Below, piece by piece: positions 1-6,691 of a stretch of 14,796 bases of DNA. Each line of letters starts with the position of its first letter. Position 1 is the stretch's first letter. The position numbers and the translations under genes are program-made. The notes under the pieces are model-generated. The model searched no databases, was not told the origin of the DNA, and worked only from the letters and a program-made list of their open reading frames with translations. Origin of the DNA: SpSt-28 sp044343155 (GTDB taxonomy: Archaea; Aenigmatarchaeota; Aenigmatarchaeia; CG10238-14; SpSt-28); contig JAVZSS010000016.1 of the NCBI GenBank assembly GCA_044343155.1, positions 1 through 14,796 of the forward strand. Direction: 5' to 3'.

Positions 1-1152
1 TGTATCCACAACATGAGGCAAAACACCTATATCTAATCTTGAAATAAACCTTTGAATAGCATCTATAGGATCGCTAGCATGTACTACACCAACCATTCCT
101 ACTCCAGCTAATCTTAAATCTGCAAATATTTCAAAATCTCTAGTTTTTCTTACTTCATCAAAAATTGTATAATCTGGCCTTACTAAAAGTAATATTTCTG
201 CACTTTTTTCAAAATCTCCTTCTAAAGGACCGTATTGCGTTATTTCTTCACTAACTTGCATATCTCTAGGAGATTCTAACGTCTTTACAACCTTACCTAA
301 ATTCTTATAAAATTCTGCCAAACTTGCTGCAAAAGTTGTTTTCCCACTTCCAGGAGGACCAGCTATAATTATGCCTTCTGCTTTACTCTTAAGTCTATCT
401 ATCAATTTTTCAGAAAGTTTGTAATCTTCTAAACTCAACTTAACAATTGGCCTAACTATTGTAACTTCTAAACAATTTGAAAATGGTGGTCTGGCTATGG
501 CTATTCTATACTTTCCCAATTGAATAACTAAAGCCCCATTTCTATTAATCTCAACATTTCCAACCTCACTAATTCTTGCAGCTTCTGAAATTTCTCTAAT
601 TATTTCATTTATATCATCATAACTTAGTGGTTTATCACCAACTTTAACTAGTTTGAAATTTCCAGGTTTACCTCTTTTAGCCAAAGGAATGCAATTTTCT
701 TTTAAATGTACACTAATAGTGTCTTCGGTAAAAAAATCTTCAAATTTTAAACCAGAAGTTTTTATTGGTATTTGAAAATATTTTACTTTAACCCCTACAG
801 CTTCCGCAACTAATGCTTGAACATAATCACAAGTATAAAGATATGCATCGTATTTTTTTGCGACTTCCCTAATTATAGCGTCTATTCTTCCCGAGTGAGC
901 TAGTTTTATATCTTCCAAACTTGGTCTTTCACCTTCAAATCTTATCTTTATTTTCTTCAACCTACAAATTCTTCTAGCCTCTTTAAGTTGCTCCAAACCT
1001 ATAAAACCTACTTCCCTTCCTTTAGATGCCTGAGCTTGTAATTCATCTAAAGCAGCAATAGGTATTATAACCTCTACATTTTTCTTTATTTTCTTTAATT
1101 CTTCTACCAATATTCCGTGTATTATTGCTGATGTATCTGGTACTATCTTCAT
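1..1152 (-). CDS. PIN-domain + RecA/PilT-type ATPase (PINA-like), C-terminus off window
   Basis: The 384 visible residues start at ATG 1152-1150 and stay open to the left edge. An N-terminal PIN nuclease-like domain (about residues 1-125) shows the acidic pattern of the fold: D6 in VPDTSAI, E37 in ALDELQ, D91 in GRIDA and D109 in TCDY. A linker of about 100 residues leads to a PilT/VirB11-type ATPase with Walker A GPPGSGKT at 265-272 and a Walker B-like strand with D332-E333 in TIFDEVR. Archaeal members of this family usually carry a further C-terminal part, often with a KH domain, which would lie outside the window. In Sulfolobus, PINA is a hexameric ATPase that drives Holliday-junction branch migration; whether this protein does the same is inference. 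It starts 21 nt after the TctA-like stop with no clear Shine-Dalgarno sequence, so it is probably the last gene of a three-gene operon. Confidence 0.9.
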   Translation of the reverse strand, partial: MKIVPDTSAIIHGILVEELKKIKKNVEVIIPIAALDELQAQASKGREVGFIGLEQLKEARRICRLKKIKIRFEGERPSLEDIKLAHSGRIDAIIREVAKKYDAYLYTCDYVQALVAEAVGVKVKYFQIPIKTSGLKFEDFFTEDTISVHLKENCIPLAKRGKPGNFKLVKVGDKPLSYDDINEIIREISEAARISEVGNVEINRNGALVIQLGKYRIAIARPPFSNCLEVTIVRPIVKLSLEDYKLSEKLIDRLKSKAEGIIIAGPPGSGKTTFAASLAEFYKNLGKVVKTLESPRDMQVSEEITQYGPLEGDFEKSAEILLLVRPDYTIFDEVRKTRDFEIFADLRLAGVGMVGVVHASDPIDAIQRFISRLDIGVLPHVVDT

Positions 1153-1173
1153 CTTTTTAATTGGAAATAAGAA

Positions 1174-2403
1174 TTAAAATAAAATACCTATTAATACAGA
1201 ATTATATCCAGAAAAGAAAAGCATGGTCGGAAATAATAAACACCCCATACAATGACTTCTTTTAACTTTTAGAAGAATTGGTAGTAATCCTATTGAAGTT
1301 GAAGTTACACAAACAGCAACTCCAAAAAGCCCTGTAAAATAGTAAACGCACAAAAATATGAAAAATATAATTGAAATATTTAGGAGTGTGTAATTTACTT
1401 TAAGAAGAATCTTGTATACTTTTTTTGAAACTATTAAAAGAATTGGAATAGAAATAGATACTACTAACACTATCGTTGATATCAAAATTAAAAATGTAGT
1501 ATAATCTATTTCTTTTAATATTCTTTGCAATGCTACGGAAGTCCCAGATCTAGGGTTTCCAACCAAATACAAACTATTTAAAGAAAAAATTTCGTTTGCT
1601 AAATTAATAGAAGATATTGTGGCTAAAAAGCTTCTTTCATTATAAATATTAAGAATGTTTTGTGCCATTATAGCTGCTTGGCTTACTCCAACTCCTGGTA
1701 AAAAACCTACTATTAATCCAAAAATAGCTCCAATTAAAGATGATTTAACGAGCTCTTTTTTATCAATATTTATTTTTTCACTAATTTCTTGTTTTGGTAA
1801 ATATGATTTCTCTTTTAAACTTACTATTAAAGAAGAAATGCCAAAAAAACCTGATAGCATAGGGAACATTAAATTTGATGATGGATATGGAGAATTCAAA
1901 ACTATTAACCCTAAAAATCCTGATAAGGAAAAAACTAGAACGGATTTTAAAATTTTAGTTAAAGTTTTTTCTGTTAGTATTGTATAAACAGAAACAAAAA
2001 ATATTAGATAAAAGACATATTCTCTAATAAAATAGTAAAATTTTTGAAAATAGCTTTGAATTAAAAATATTAGGATTGTAGAAAAAATTAGTGATAAAAG
2101 ACATGAAACTAAGCAAATCTTATATGCTTCATAACCTTTTCCTTTTAATAGAAGTTTATGACCGGGCAATACTGAAATTGAACTACTTTCATTTGGTGCT
2201 CCTAAAAATATTGATGGAAAAAATTGAGAAAGTATTTGAGAAATTGAGCAAGATACTAAAAATATTGATAATTCAAAGTTAGAAAAAATAGTTATGGATA
2301 GAAAGATTGGTATTAAATTGTTTATACTTAAACCTGGAAGAAAACCAGTTATTATGCCAGTAATTATTCCTAAAAAAGAAATTAACAAAATCTTCAAACT
2401 CAT
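1174..2403 (-). CDS. TctA-family integral membrane permease, archaeal (COG1784-like) type
   Basis: This 409-residue protein is hydrophobic throughout, with about ten predicted membrane helices. It carries the duplicated signature of the TctA family: GFLPGLS at 20-26 and GFLPGVG at 233-239, one in each half, as expected from an internal repeat. Between them PSIFLGAP (63-70) and SVLPGHKLLLKGKGYEA (77-93) closely resemble the conserved loop of archaeal TctA-like proteins. Bacterial TctA is the large permease subunit of tripartite tricarboxylate transporters and works with TctB and a periplasmic binding protein. Neither partner is visible here, which is usual for the shorter archaeal version, so its substrate is unknown. 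The ATG overlaps the stop of the upstream OB-fold gene in ATGA (2403-2400), suggesting translational coupling. PINA follows 21 nt downstream. Confidence 0.85.
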   Translation of the reverse strand: MSLKILLISFLGIITGIITGFLPGLSINNLIPIFLSITIFSNFELSIFLVSCSISQILSQFFPSIFLGAPNESSSISVLPGHKLLLKGKGYEAYKICLVSCLLSLIFSTILIFLIQSYFQKFYYFIREYVFYLIFFVSVYTILTEKTLTKILKSVLVFSLSGFLGLIVLNSPYPSSNLMFPMLSGFFGISSLIVSLKEKSYLPKQEISEKINIDKKELVKSSLIGAIFGLIVGFLPGVGVSQAAIMAQNILNIYNERSFLATISSINLANEIFSLNSLYLVGNPRSGTSVALQRILKEIDYTTFLILISTIVLVVSISIPILLIVSKKVYKILLKVNYTLLNISIIFFIFLCVYYFTGLFGVAVCVTSTSIGLLPILLKVKRSHCMGCLLFPTMLFFSGYNSVLIGILF

Positions 2404-2762
2404 TTTATTACCACATCTTGAGGTTTTCTAGGAATTATTTGTAGTTTTCCATTATACTCACTAACAACTCCAGTTATTATCAAATTATCACCTTTTTTAG
2501 GATATTTCTCTAGAAATTTAGCAACATTAGAAAATATTGCAACGTTTATAGATTTTTTATCGTATAAAGTAAGAAAAATATGTCCTTTGTTATAAGTTAT
2601 TGAAGTAACTTTTCCTGTAGTAGTTATAGTTTTTCCTAAATAACTATTATCAATTTCTTCTATAGGAATTTTTTCTATTTCTTTATTCTTTACCAAATAA
2701 AAAAGAAAAATAATTCCAATTAAAGAAAAACTCAAACAAACTATTAATAACTCTTTACTCAT
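2400..2762 (-). CDS. Membrane-anchored OB-fold protein
   Basis: The 120-residue product has one N-terminal hydrophobic helix (about 4-24), then a charged linker and a beta-rich domain (about 30-118). The domain reads as a small OB fold of the nucleic-acid-binding (tRNA anticodon/RPA-like) type: GKTITTTGKVTSI forms the first strands, followed by HIFLTLYDKK, an INVAIF strand, KGDNLIITGVVSEYNGKLQIIP and a final strand. With the helix as signal anchor, the OB domain should face outside or lie at the membrane surface; orientation cannot be read from sequence. It is the first gene of the proposed operon and overlaps the TctA-like gene by 4 nt. A weak TATA-like TAAAATA lies at 2781-2787. The fold is fairly clear, but no ligand or partner can be named. 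Confidence 0.7.
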   Translation of the reverse strand: MSKELLIVCLSFSLIGIIFLFYLVKNKEIEKIPIEEIDNSYLGKTITTTGKVTSITYNKGHIFLTLYDKKSINVAIFSNVAKFLEKYPKKGDNLIITGVVSEYNGKLQIIPRKPQDVVIK

Positions 2763-2820
2763 GATTTATAATAAAAAAATTATTTTACCTACTTTTCCAT
2801 ATTTTACACATATTTTTAAC

Positions 2821-2837
2821 AAAAAAAAGAAAAAAAA
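2821..2837 (-). terminator. T-rich archaeal terminator after the coiled-coil gene
   Basis: On the minus strand this reads T8-C-T8, lying about 37 nt past the stop of the 189-aa gene and about 60 nt before the start of the OB-fold gene. Archaeal RNA polymerase terminates on such U-rich tracts without needing a hairpin. It probably separates the coiled-coil transcript from the OB-fold/TctA/PINA operon. Confidence 0.65.
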
Positions 2838-2874
2838 GGGAATGATTTTAACTTTCTTTCTTCGCTAGAGCTTT

Positions 2875-3444
2875 TTACCCACAGATACCTCTAAAGAAAC
2901 AGCGTATTAAAAGATTTCTCCATTCTATATAGTCGTTTCTAAGTCTCTCAATTTCCCTTCTCATATTATTTACCCTTAGTTTTGCTTCAAAAACACTCTT
3001 TTCACATGCTTCTAGCCTTGAGTTATGTATCCATTTCCAAAACTCTAATTCTTTTTTATTTTCTGGGGAGGGATTGCTTGAATATCGAGCTTCAGCTTCG
3101 TCCAATATTTTTTTGCTATTTTCAAGTGAAGATATATCATCTCCAAGATTATAGGAGAGAAGTTCTAATTCTAGACCAATTTGATGAGCTTTAGTTGCCC
3201 AATGTTCACAAAGTGTTCTGGCCTCTTCCATAAATTTTCGAGTTTTAGGAAATGGTGATATTGCTCCAAAAATTTTCGCTCCATATTGCAGTCCCCTAAA
3301 ATCTCTTTCTGTTCTTTTTGCTTCTTCAGCTAATTCTCTTAACTCTTTTATACAACTTTTATATGCTTCTATATTTCCTCTATAACTTTTTACTTCCCTG
3401 TAAAGTTGCTGTCTCATCTCAAAGTATTTATCTCTTTCCTCCAT
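2875..3444 (-). CDS. Coiled-coil protein of unknown function
   Basis: I do not recognise this 189-residue family. It is highly charged and almost entirely helical, with heptad-like stretches at about 8-50, 70-120 and 130-175. There is no signal peptide, membrane helix or catalytic motif. The one non-helical patch, about 56-67 (KIFGAISPFPKT), breaks the first two helices and may be a turn. Four of its five cysteines (C31, C79, C147, C182, C188) are scattered, while C182 and C188 sit close together at the very end. The start is supported by a Shine-Dalgarno-like GAGGTG (minus strand, 3450-3455) five bases before ATG, unusual in a window where most starts look leaderless. A TATA-like TTAAATATTTAAA lies at about 3474-3486. 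It is a monocistronic minus-strand gene back-to-back with the tRNA. Confidence 0.75.
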   Translation of the reverse strand: MEERDKYFEMRQQLYREVKSYRGNIEAYKSCIKELRELAEEAKRTERDFRGLQYGAKIFGAISPFPKTRKFMEEARTLCEHWATKAHQIGLELELLSYNLGDDISSLENSKKILDEAEARYSSNPSPENKKELEFWKWIHNSRLEACEKSVFEAKLRVNNMRREIERLRNDYIEWRNLLIRCFFRGICG

Positions 3445-3447
3445 AGT

Positions 3448-3456
3448 ACCACCTCT
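3448..3456 (-). promoter_or_regulatory. Shine-Dalgarno-like site fixing the coiled-coil gene start
   Basis: The minus strand reads AGAGGTGGT followed by ACT and ATG. GAGGTG pairs with the anti-SD at the archaeal 16S 3' end. No comparable site precedes the other monocistronic genes here, which instead have a TATA box about 25 nt before the start codon. Confidence 0.6.
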
Positions 3457-3654
3457 AAGTGATAATTGTATTTTTAAATATTTAAGCTTTTCGGTACTTC
3501 TTATTAGTTAAGTCTAAGATTCATAATTGAAAAAAGGTTTAAAAAATTTATAGAAAATTAAAAATTCTTTAAGAAAAAGTTCTTAGAAAGAAATATACTA
3601 GAGTTGTAAGCTATATGTTTTTTAACTAAACTAGAAAATTATCTAATATGTCTT

Positions 3655-3756
3655 GCCTGGGTAGTTGAGTGGTTAAAACGCCGCGCTCATATTCAATGAG
3701 CTTTGACATAATGATAAGAAACGCGGAGGTCGCGGGTTCGAATCCCGCCCCAGGCA
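3655..3756 (+). tRNA. tRNA-Met(CAT), probably elongator, with a 29-nt intron at 37/38
   Basis: The cloverleaf is complete. Acceptor GCCTGGG (3655-3661) pairs with CCCAGGC (3749-3755), with discriminator A3756 and no encoded CCA. The D stem is GTTG/AAAC (3664-3667/3676-3679, one G-A mismatch). Anticodon stem CCGCG (3681-3685) pairs with CGCGG (3722-3726). The T arm is GCGGG-TTCGAAT-CCCGC (3732-3748). The anticodon is CAT (3688-3690). The 36-nt interval between anticodon-stem strands is the 7-nt loop CTCATA+A plus an intron at 3692-3720. CAT could mean elongator Met, initiator or Ile2. The GCC start, A73 and the variable-plus-T arm AGGTCGCGGGTTCGAAT match archaeal elongator tRNA-Met as I recall it, so that is preferred. 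A TATA-like TTTTTTAAC lies near 3618-3626. Confidence 0.93.
3692..3720 (+). other. tRNA intron with bulge-helix-bulge splice geometry
   Basis: Placing the intron between tRNA positions 37 and 38 gives the geometry recognised by archaeal tRNA-splicing endonuclease. The 3' bulge is AA^A (3719-3721). The central 4-bp helix is CTCA (3686-3689) with TAAG (3715-3718), one C-A mismatch. The 5' bulge is TA^T (3690-3692). The inner helix begins TCA (3693-3695) with TGA (3712-3714). Both cuts fall after the second bulge base. An alternative fold pairs CTCAT (3686-3690) with ATGAG (3696-3700), masking the anticodon. Confidence 0.8.
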
Positions 3757-4040
3757 ATGTGCTCCTAGAGAAGTACTAAAAATGTACTGCTAAACTGGCG
3801 AAGGTGCTATTGGGAATAAAAAGTATATTGATACATCAAAACAGCGTCAAGATTTTTGTACCGGTTTTGCCGGTAATTTAAGAATAAACTGTATTAACAA
3901 TATTTGCATGGCGGTTCCTAGCTAATGAATAAATTTTCTTGTATGCTAAAACCGCAACAAAATAAAAGCTAAAACTAACTTTACCAAAAAACAATTCGCG
4001 ACATAGAGTTGTTTCCTTAGTTGAAACTGTCTATTATTGA

Positions 4041-4054
4041 GTAGATAAATCTAC
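4041..4054. repeat. Perfect inverted repeat GTAGAT-AA-ATCTAC
   Basis: Two 6-bp arms separated by two bases lie about 170 nt upstream of the HTH gene. The short spacer favours a dimeric protein-binding site over an RNA hairpin. No regulator has been assigned. Confidence 0.45.
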
Positions 4055-4121
4055 AATGTTAAAATCAATAAATATTTTACTATCTAAGTTCTTAAATCGT
4101 AAGAGTTTTTATATATTGTTA

Positions 4122-4137
4122 AGAGTTCGTGAACTCT
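4122..4137. promoter_or_regulatory. Palindromic candidate operator AGAGTTC-GT-GAACTCT
   Basis: A perfect 7-bp inverted repeat with a 2-bp centre lies 84 nt before the HTH gene and just after a TATA-like TTTTTATATATTG (4105-4117). It could be an operator for that HTH protein (autoregulation) or overlap a start site of a separate upstream transcript. The same arms do not recur elsewhere that I can see. Confidence 0.45.
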
Positions 4138-4190
4138 CAATTAACTAGGTATAATTTATGTAAGTTTTTCATCAAAAAGTTAGAATTAGG

Positions 4191-4197
4191 TATAAAT
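4191..4197 (+). promoter_or_regulatory. TATA box for a leaderless HTH-gene transcript
   Basis: TATAAAT is centred 27 nt before the ATG at 4221, the standard distance from archaeal TATA box to transcription start. The mRNA is therefore expected to begin at or within a few bases of the start codon, consistent with the missing Shine-Dalgarno site. Confidence 0.65.
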
Positions 4198-4220
4198 CCT
4201 TATTTCCTTTATAGTTTATT

Positions 4221-5261
4221 ATGAGTAATTACGAAGACGTAAAAGCAAGAGAATATGCCATAAGATTTTTAAATAGTTTAGAAGAAGCTATAAAATCTAG
4301 AAACATTGAAATACTATTAGAGGAGATAAAAAAAATAAAAGAAGATAGAGAAGTACGCCTATTTAAAGTAAAAGCTGAGATAGAAAAGTTGTTGGGAAAT
4401 GAAAATCCATATTGTATCACAAGTTCCCTTGAGACCGTTGGTAGTAATATATTTTACCTTTGCCTGACCTTAGGAAAAGAAAAAGCTTTAGAAATCGTGA
4501 AAGATAGAATTGGTTTACTAAACTATAACCATAATAGGTTTATCCAAATTCTGGAAGAATATAAAAATTTGAGTATGTATTTTAAAATTCCCATATATGA
4601 ATTACTTTCTTCAAACAGAAATATACCAATTCAACAAACGTCTAAGAAACAAAACATAAATATTACAATTAGAGGAGAAGATAAGCACACATATGAAGTA
4701 GATGTAAAAAAGAATAGATGGATAAAGTTTTTTAGAGAATTAGAAGAAACTAGACCATTTAGTATACTTACATTAAATAGGGCAGCTAAAGAAATAAACG
4801 TATCTCCTCATACTCTTCTTACTATTTTACAAAATGAAGGTTGTTTTGAAAACTTATATATACCAATCGTAACTTCTGGAAGAGTATACTTTATATATGC
4901 TCCTTATTACCCGTTACTACAATCAGCAATAAGAATTTGTGTAAAACAACTATCTGATAAAACACTTTCACGGTACGCGTATATAAAAAGTTCCGATATA
5001 ATTGAATTGCTGAGAGAAATGAATCTTATTAATAGAAAAATAGCAAGTGGGTTCACTTTTACAATATTGAACGAACTTATCGATGATTCAATTCCATCTC
5101 ATAATCACCTAAAAACTAGGAGGGGTGTCTATCATATTATTTCAAAAAAGAAAATAAAAAATTTCACAATAAAAAAGAATAATGAGAATAGAGAAAAATC
5201 ACTAAAGCTACTCGCTGCTCTTCTTTATTCATCTTCCCAGTCAGAGGATTTTGAACTATAG
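4221..5261 (+). CDS. Helix-turn-helix protein of unknown family, putative DNA-binding regulator
   Basis: This 346-residue soluble protein has no recognised family. Residues 1-130 are helical and charged, with a likely coiled coil at about 18-58. After a basic linker (about 135-165), residues 181-208 form a good helix-turn-helix (ILTLNRAAKEINVSPHTLLTIL), followed by strands at about 213-226 (LYIPIVTSGRVYFIYA) that may be the wing. A second helical segment at 256-290 runs into TRRGVYHII (299-307), another possible winged-helix end. The C-terminal tail (308-325) is rich in lysine and asparagine. The start is supported by a TATA box 27 nt upstream. Two palindromes lie further upstream and could be its own operators. 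A chromosomal regulator or a replication/partition protein of an integrated element are both possible; nothing here decides between them. Confidence 0.7.
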   Translation: MSNYEDVKAREYAIRFLNSLEEAIKSRNIEILLEEIKKIKEDREVRLFKVKAEIEKLLGNENPYCITSSLETVGSNIFYLCLTLGKEKALEIVKDRIGLLNYNHNRFIQILEEYKNLSMYFKIPIYELLSSNRNIPIQQTSKKQNINITIRGEDKHTYEVDVKKNRWIKFFRELEETRPFSILTLNRAAKEINVSPHTLLTILQNEGCFENLYIPIVTSGRVYFIYAPYYPLLQSAIRICVKQLSDKTLSRYAYIKSSDIIELLREMNLINRKIASGFTFTILNELIDDSIPSHNHLKTRRGVYHIISKKKIKNFTIKKNNENREKSLKLLAALLYSSSQSEDFEL

Positions 5262-5366
5262 AAGAAAGAACTTATCTATTCATACTATTTACACAAATAC
5301 GTATAAAAATAATCTTTTTCGACCAAAAGGTGAGAAAATAAATGGAAAAGTAAACAAAATAAACTT

Positions 5367-5385
5367 TTAACATTTTTTATGTTAA
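5367..5385. repeat. AT-rich hairpin TTAACAT-T5-ATGTTAA
   Basis: Perfect 7-bp arms with a 5-nt T loop lie in the 225-nt spacer between the convergent HTH and 164-aa genes. This is a plausible bidirectional terminator region; the rest of that spacer shows no gene. Confidence 0.4.
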
Positions 5386-5469
5386 TATTCTTAATCCTAA
5401 AATATATACAGAAACTAAAGATTTCCTTAATACGATTGTAGGAAAAGTATTAAAACGTATATAAAAGAG

Positions 5470-5492
5470 TTTTAATAAATAAGTTATTAAAA
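5470..5492. terminator. Inverted repeat over the stop codon of the 164-aa gene
   Basis: TTTTAATA (5470-5477) pairs with TATTAAAA (5485-5492) across a 7-nt loop that ends just before the TAA stop (minus strand, 5489-5487). It may form a weak terminator hairpin, but in AT-rich DNA it could be chance. Confidence 0.3.
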
Positions 5493-5981
5493 GAAAATGT
5501 TAGATCTACGATAGATATTAAAGTAATTCTTGGTAGTACATCGAGGAAATAGAAAGTTGTTTTCATCGATGAAATCTAAACCAAGGAGTGAAAATAGATC
5601 TATTTTTTTCGGATATACTTTTATTAGGTGTTCAATGCCTTTTGTAATATCTTCTCTATAAAAATCATCTATAAGACAACATTCTTCTACCTCAAATAAA
5701 GGAACATATGAGTTATACCCAATAGGAACGAAAAAAAGCTTTACTCTAATATCTAGGAAAGAACTGTCAAAATGACTTTTATATATTAGGATTATATTAT
5801 TTCCTACATTTGGATTCTCCTGTATTAAATAGTAAAGCTCATAACCCAATTTTTCACACAAAATGTCAACACTATCAGGAAAAAGTAAATAACCTTTACT
5901 TGAGGGATTAATTACGACAGGTAAATAATCTGTTGGATATTCTAGTAGAACTAAATTTTTTATTTCAATTCCTTTACTCAT
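5487..5981 (-). CDS. Conserved-looking hypothetical protein, duplicated in this window
   Basis: I do not recognise this 164-residue protein. It looks like a compact alpha/beta fold rich in aromatic and hydrophobic strands, without signal peptide, membrane helix or metal motif. Notable segments are LLEYPTDYLPVVINPSSKGY (12-31), IRVKLFFVPIG (78-88) and ECCLIDDFYRED (100-111). That it is a real gene under selection is supported by a second, 5'-truncated copy at about 7996-8325, about two thirds identical over residues 74-137, where conservative exchanges (I/V, K/R-type) dominate. A TATA-like AATTTAAGC on the minus strand (about 6002-6010) is centred about 25 nt before the ATG, so the transcript is probably leaderless. 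It converges with the HTH gene. Its last 25 residues are less conserved between the copies. Confidence 0.7.
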   Translation of the reverse strand: MSKGIEIKNLVLLEYPTDYLPVVINPSSKGYLLFPDSVDILCEKLGYELYYLIQENPNVGNNIILIYKSHFDSSFLDIRVKLFFVPIGYNSYVPLFEVEECCLIDDFYREDITKGIEHLIKVYPKKIDLFSLLGLDFIDENNFLFPRCTTKNYFNIYRRSNIFF

Positions 5982-6464
5982 AACCTAACTATGAAAGAAA
6001 AGCTTAAATTACTATTTGTTACAATGATAGGAAGAGTAATGATGTTTATTATCAGTTTTTTGAATTTTATATTCTATCTAGTTTCTTAAATTTTTTACTG
6101 GAGGTATATTTTTTAACTCATCTTATATTCTGTTAAATCTTCCATAAAACTTAGTTCCTAGACTAAAATTCACAATCGAACTTTATAATTATTTACATAT
6201 TGCTTTGATTTTGCTAATAAATAAAAAACAAAATTTATAAAAAACATGAACCAAACTCCCAAACCTTAAAAATTGTATTTTGAAGCTCTAACCAAATATA
6301 AATGACTTCAAGCTTAAACATTGTTTATAATCTTAAAAAAGTGAATAAAAATCTAACTACCGACAATTTTTTGAAAACATCTAATATTAACTTAATTTTC
6401 TTTTTCTTTATCTACTCGTAGAGAAATAAAAAAACCTTAATTTAACTAAATTGTATAATAATTT
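5982..6464. other. Intergenic stretch without a convincing gene
   Basis: This stretch is very AT-rich. It holds the promoter of the 164-aa gene at its left end, a 32-codon ORF at 5991-6089 (+) encoding a short hydrophobic peptide (listed under rejected), and at its right end a small palindrome TCTAC-TC-GTAGA (6411-6422) and a TATA-like TTAATTTAA (6437-6445) upstream of the 63-aa gene. I see no RNA gene or repeat array. Confidence 0.5.
6437..6445 (+). promoter_or_regulatory. TATA-like box for the 63-aa membrane protein
   Basis: TTAATTTAA is centred about 24 nt before ATG 6465, fitting a leaderless transcript. The palindrome TCTAC-TC-GTAGA at 6411-6422 sits just upstream, where a regulator or BRE-region factor could bind. 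Confidence 0.4.
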
Positions 6465-6656
6465 ATGAACAGAAAAGACTCTACCAGAGAAATAGTAGAG
6501 ATAGGAAAAACAATAATAATAGCGACCATGGTTGTAGCTATAATTGGAATAATGTTCACCAGAGAATATCTAAAGTTTGGAATATCTATTGCGGGTTTGA
6601 TAATAATTTCCTATATAGTTTATAGAATGATTTCTCAAAATTGTAAAAGAAAATAA
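6465..6656 (+). CDS. Small two-helix membrane protein
   Basis: The 63-residue product has a charged N-terminus (MNRKDSTREIVEIGK), a hydrophobic helix at about 16-31 (TIIIATMVVAIIGIMF), a short charged turn TREYLK, a second helix at about 38-56 and a basic tail (NCKRK). Both termini carry net positive or mixed charge next to the helices, consistent with a hairpin having both ends in the cytoplasm. I recognise no family. The clean hydrophobic pattern, a TATA-like box 24 nt upstream and a T-rich stretch directly after the stop argue it is a real gene. It stands alone, with no co-oriented neighbour close enough for an operon. Confidence 0.6.
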   Translation: MNRKDSTREIVEIGKTIIIATMVVAIIGIMFTREYLKFGISIAGLIIISYIVYRMISQNCKRK

Positions 6657-6691
6657 TTTTCTCTTTTATTTTGAATTTATCCAAAATTCAA
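6657..6691 (+). terminator. T-rich tract plus hairpin after the 63-aa gene
   Basis: TTTTCTCTTTTATTTT directly follows the TAA stop, the composition typical of archaeal termination. It runs into a perfect 8-bp inverted repeat, TTGAATTT/AAATTCAA (6671-6678/6684-6691), with loop ATCCA. Confidence 0.55.

Larger units (their letters stand above)
3757..4220 (+). other. Non-coding stretch; hairpin-rich first half is a candidate structured RNA
   Basis: No convincing ORF lies between the tRNA and the HTH gene. The first 200 bases look richer in G+C than the surrounding spacers and contain four possible helices: AGTAC/GTACT (3772-3776/3784-3788); GGTGCT/AGCGTC (3803-3808/3843-3848, two G-U pairs) enclosing GTAT/ATAC (3823-3826/3831-3834); TACCGG/CCGGTA with a 5-nt loop (3859-3864/3870-3875); and GCGGTT/AACCGC (3911-3916/3950-3955) enclosing TAGC/GCTA (3919-3922/3945-3948). 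In an AT-rich genome such islands often mark structured RNAs. I could not match it to RNase P, SRP, box C/D or H/ACA RNAs. The second half holds the palindromes and TATA box of the next gene, listed separately. Confidence 0.4.

Noticed and set aside
1655..2282. Plus-strand ORFs antisense to the TctA-like gene
   Set aside because: They are shadows of a clear membrane-protein gene; the family signature is on the minus strand.
2982..3194. 70-codon plus-strand ORF antisense to the coiled-coil gene
   Set aside because: The minus-strand gene has SD, TATA box and terminator, whereas this frame has none.
5991..6089. 32-codon plus-strand ORF with ATG encoding a hydrophobic peptide (MKEKLKLLFV...)
   Set aside because: It starts ten bases from the divergent 164-aa gene, its upstream DNA is that gene's coding sequence with no TATA box, and length and AT-rich codons are compatible with chance. 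It could still be a tiny membrane peptide.
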